Source of the DNA: Acidobacteriota bacterium
Lineage (GTDB): Bacteria; Acidobacteriota; Terriglobia; Acidiferrales; UBA7541
Reading direction: 5' to 3'
DNA: 7,472 nucleotides
NCBI GenBank assembly: GCA_003224135.1
Contig: QHYO01000562.1
Location: 1-7,472 of the forward strand
Of this stretch, positions 6,297 through 7,472 are shown one piece after another. A program made the translations under genes and the position numbers. The notes under the pieces were generated by a model that was given only the letters and a program-made list of their open reading frames with translations, was not told the origin of the DNA and did no database searches. The first letter of the stretch is position 1. Every line of letters starts with the position of its first letter.

Positions 6297-7073
6297 GTGA
6301 ATAGCAAATCCCAAAAGGTTGCTCAGCCGGAACATCCTCTTCGGCAAGACCCTCCTGCTCTTTTGCTCGTTGGCGGGCTGGGAACGCGACTGCAATCCGT
6401 ACTGCCCTCGACCCCCAAGCCGCTGGCTCCCGTTGGGGATGTTCCTTTTCTTCAACTATTGGTCAGGCAACTGCGATCGCAAGGTATCAGGCGCATGGTG
6501 ATGTGTACGGGGCACCTTGCCGCACAGGTGGAAGAACAGTTCGGCGACGGCCATCAATGGGGGGTCAGAATTGACTACTCGAAAGAATCGCGCCCGCTTG
6601 GAACAGCCGGTGCGGTGAAATTCGCCGAACGCTTTCTCTCTGGAGTTCCCGAATTCTTGCTTATGAACGGTGACTCCTTTCTCGAACTCGATTTCTGTCA
6701 GTTCCTGCGCTTTCACCGGGAGCATGGCGGAATGGTCAGCATGGCGGTACGGAGAGTTCCCGATGCAGCGCGTTACGGAACCGTCGAAGTGGATCGAAAT
6801 CATCGCGTCATTGGCTTCAGCGAGAAAAATGGAGTCCAAGTTCCAGCCCTGGTAAATGGTGGTGTGTATATTTTCAACCGCGCTGTCTTCGAGCACATTC
6901 CGGAGGGACCAGCCAGCCTTGAAAAGGATGTATTCCCCAGGCTCTTGCAGCATGGTGTGTATGCGCTCGAGCAGCATGGAATGTTCATCGACATCGGGAC
7001 ACCTGAAGATTACGCGCGGGCGCAAACTCTCCGCCAAAGCCTCGACCGGGCTGCGCGATCCGAATTACAGTAA
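6297..7073 (+). CDS. hddC: Sugar-1-phosphate nucleotidyltransferase, D-glycero-alpha-D-manno-heptose-1-phosphate guanylyltransferase (HddC)-like
   Basis: Encodes 258 residues from GTG 6297. LLLVGGLGTRLQSVLPSTPK (residues 22-41) is the nucleotide-binding signature GGxGTRL...PK with Lys41. SRPLGTAGAV, NGDSF (Asp126, metal ligand), ARYGTVEVD, NGGVYIFN, SLEKDVFP and FIDIGTPEDY (Asp232, second metal ligand) complete a short NTP_transferase domain without a left-handed helix tail, which fits HddC-type enzymes. The expected reaction is GTP plus D-glycero-alpha-D-manno-heptose 1-phosphate giving GDP-heptose and pyrophosphate, in the cytoplasm. Related enzymes act on hexose 1-phosphates (MurNAc-1-P uridylyltransferase, mannose-1-P guanylyltransferase). 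The kinase gene that follows supports the heptose reading. GTG is the only ATG, GTG or TTG start in frame between the reductase stop and the first beta-strand. It lacks a clear Shine-Dalgarno and gives about 20 extra polar residues, so the start is uncertain. The gene lies 57 bp after the reductase. Confidence 0.82.
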   Translation: MNSKSQKVAQPEHPLRQDPPALLLVGGLGTRLQSVLPSTPKPLAPVGDVPFLQLLVRQLRSQGIRRMVMCTGHLAAQVEEQFGDGHQWGVRIDYSKESRPLGTAGAVKFAERFLSGVPEFLLMNGDSFLELDFCQFLRFHREHGGMVSMAVRRVPDAARYGTVEVDRNHRVIGFSEKNGVQVPALVNGGVYIFNRAVFEHIPEGPASLEKDVFPRLLQHGVYALEQHGMFIDIGTPEDYARAQTLRQSLDRAARSELQ

Positions 7074-7164
7074 GGACCAACGATCGTCGGCTCCCTTTAG
7101 GATCGTATGGACGGACGCCAGGTGAACCGTTGCGAAAAGTTCCCGCGTGCCTCGGTGAGTCAAC

Positions 7165-7174
7165 GGAAGAAGGA
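7165..7174 (+). promoter_or_regulatory. Shine-Dalgarno sequence of the heptose kinase gene
   Basis: GGAAGAAGGA is purine-rich, with AAGGA ending 11 bases before the ATG at 7186. It supports that ATG as the start. The 112-bp gap before it (7074-7185) shows no evident hairpin terminator or promoter. Confidence 0.6.
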
Positions 7175-7185
7175 AATCCAAGCGC

Positions 7186-7472
7186 ATGATCATAACTCGC
7201 ACTCCACTACGAATCTCGTTCTTCGGCGGCGGCACAGACTATCCGGTCTACTACCGTGAATTCGGTGGTGCCGTATTGTCCACGACGATCGACAAGTCCT
7301 GCTACATAACTTGCCGCTACTTGCCACCTTTTTTCGAATACCACAGCCGTATCTCTTATTCGAGAATCGAAAACGTCGACGACAACGGTGCCTTCGAACA
7401 TCCTTCCGTCCGCGCGTGCCTCGAGTATTTAGGCGTCGTCGAGGGAGTCGAGATTCATCACGTCGCTGACTT
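7186..7472 (+). CDS. hddA: GHMP-family D-glycero-alpha-D-manno-heptose-7-phosphate 1-kinase (HddA)-like, 5' part (partial)
   Basis: The first 95 codons are present and the frame is open to the window edge. The start MIITRTPLRISFFGGGTDYPVYY has the RTPLRISFxGGGTD signature (residues 5-18) of HddA-like and fucose-kinase-like GHMP sugar kinases. GGAVLSTTIDK (residues 28-38) and YSRIENVDD follow as in HddA. The ATP-binding GHMP motif (PxxxGLGSS) should lie just beyond the window and was not seen. The family phosphorylates D-glycero-D-manno-heptose 7-phosphate at C1 with ATP, in the cytoplasm, before a GmhB-type phosphatase and HddC act. GmhA and GmhB are not in this window. The start is well supported by the Shine-Dalgarno and by the signature beginning at residue 5. 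Confidence 0.85.
   Translation, partial: MIITRTPLRISFFGGGTDYPVYYREFGGAVLSTTIDKSCYITCRYLPPFFEYHSRISYSRIENVDDNGAFEHPSVRACLEYLGVVEGVEIHHVAD

Noticed and set aside
6236..6304. 22-codon open frame starting GTG between the reductase and hddC
   Set aside because: It is very short, overlaps both neighbours, has no Shine-Dalgarno and shows no recognisable motif.
6238..7090. GATCGTCGG found shortly after both the reductase stop (6238-6246) and the hddC stop (7082-7090)
   Set aside because: Two copies of a 9-mer in 7.5 kb of GC-rich sequence is weak evidence, and the flanks do not match.

Overview
The window is part of a polysaccharide biosynthesis locus (O-antigen, capsule or exopolysaccharide). All eight genes lie on the + strand; the first and last are cut by the window edges. 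There are no RNA genes, insertion sequences or CRISPR arrays. Base composition is moderately GC-rich by eye (not counted). Gene content fits a Gram-negative-type environmental bacterium. An acidobacterial source is my impression from the general look of the proteins, but nothing in the window proves it.

Positions 1-1837 hold three tightly packed genes: the tail of a Gfo/Idh/MocA-type sugar oxidoreductase, a left-handed beta-helix N-acetyltransferase of WbpD/WlbB type (GTG start, 4-bp overlap) and a DegT/DnrJ/EryC1 aminotransferase of WbpE/WlbC type. Oxidation at C3, transamination and N-acetylation are three successive steps on UDP-GlcNAcA. Together they give UDP-2,3-diacetamido-2,3-dideoxy-glucuronic acid, the precursor of the ManNAc3NAcA and GlcNAc3NAcA residues of bacterial glycans.

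Positions 1838-3161 hold a NodB-type polysaccharide deacetylase between two gaps. The gap before it carries a GC-rich inverted repeat. The 276-bp gap after it ends in a near-perfect Shine-Dalgarno sequence, which suggests a new transcription unit.

Positions 3162-3938 hold the oddest gene. It encodes a 258-residue relative of the UDP-glucose/GDP-mannose dehydrogenases with a shortened NAD domain, no C-terminal nucleotide-sugar-binding domain, and substitutions at two or more residues that are catalytic in the family.

Positions 4003-7472 hold a GT4-like glycosyltransferase, an Rmd-like short-chain reductase coupled to it by an ATGA overlap, an HddC-like heptose-1-phosphate guanylyltransferase, and the start of an HddA-like heptose-7-phosphate kinase. 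The last two predict GDP-D-glycero-D-manno-heptose. The adjacent reductase makes a modified GDP-sugar (GDP-D-rhamnose or a GDP-6-deoxy-heptose) a reasonable hypothesis. The locus therefore seems to feed both a UDP-diacetamido-uronic acid and a GDP-linked (6-deoxy-)heptose or rhamnose into one glycan, which the glycosyltransferase helps assemble and the deacetylase may trim.
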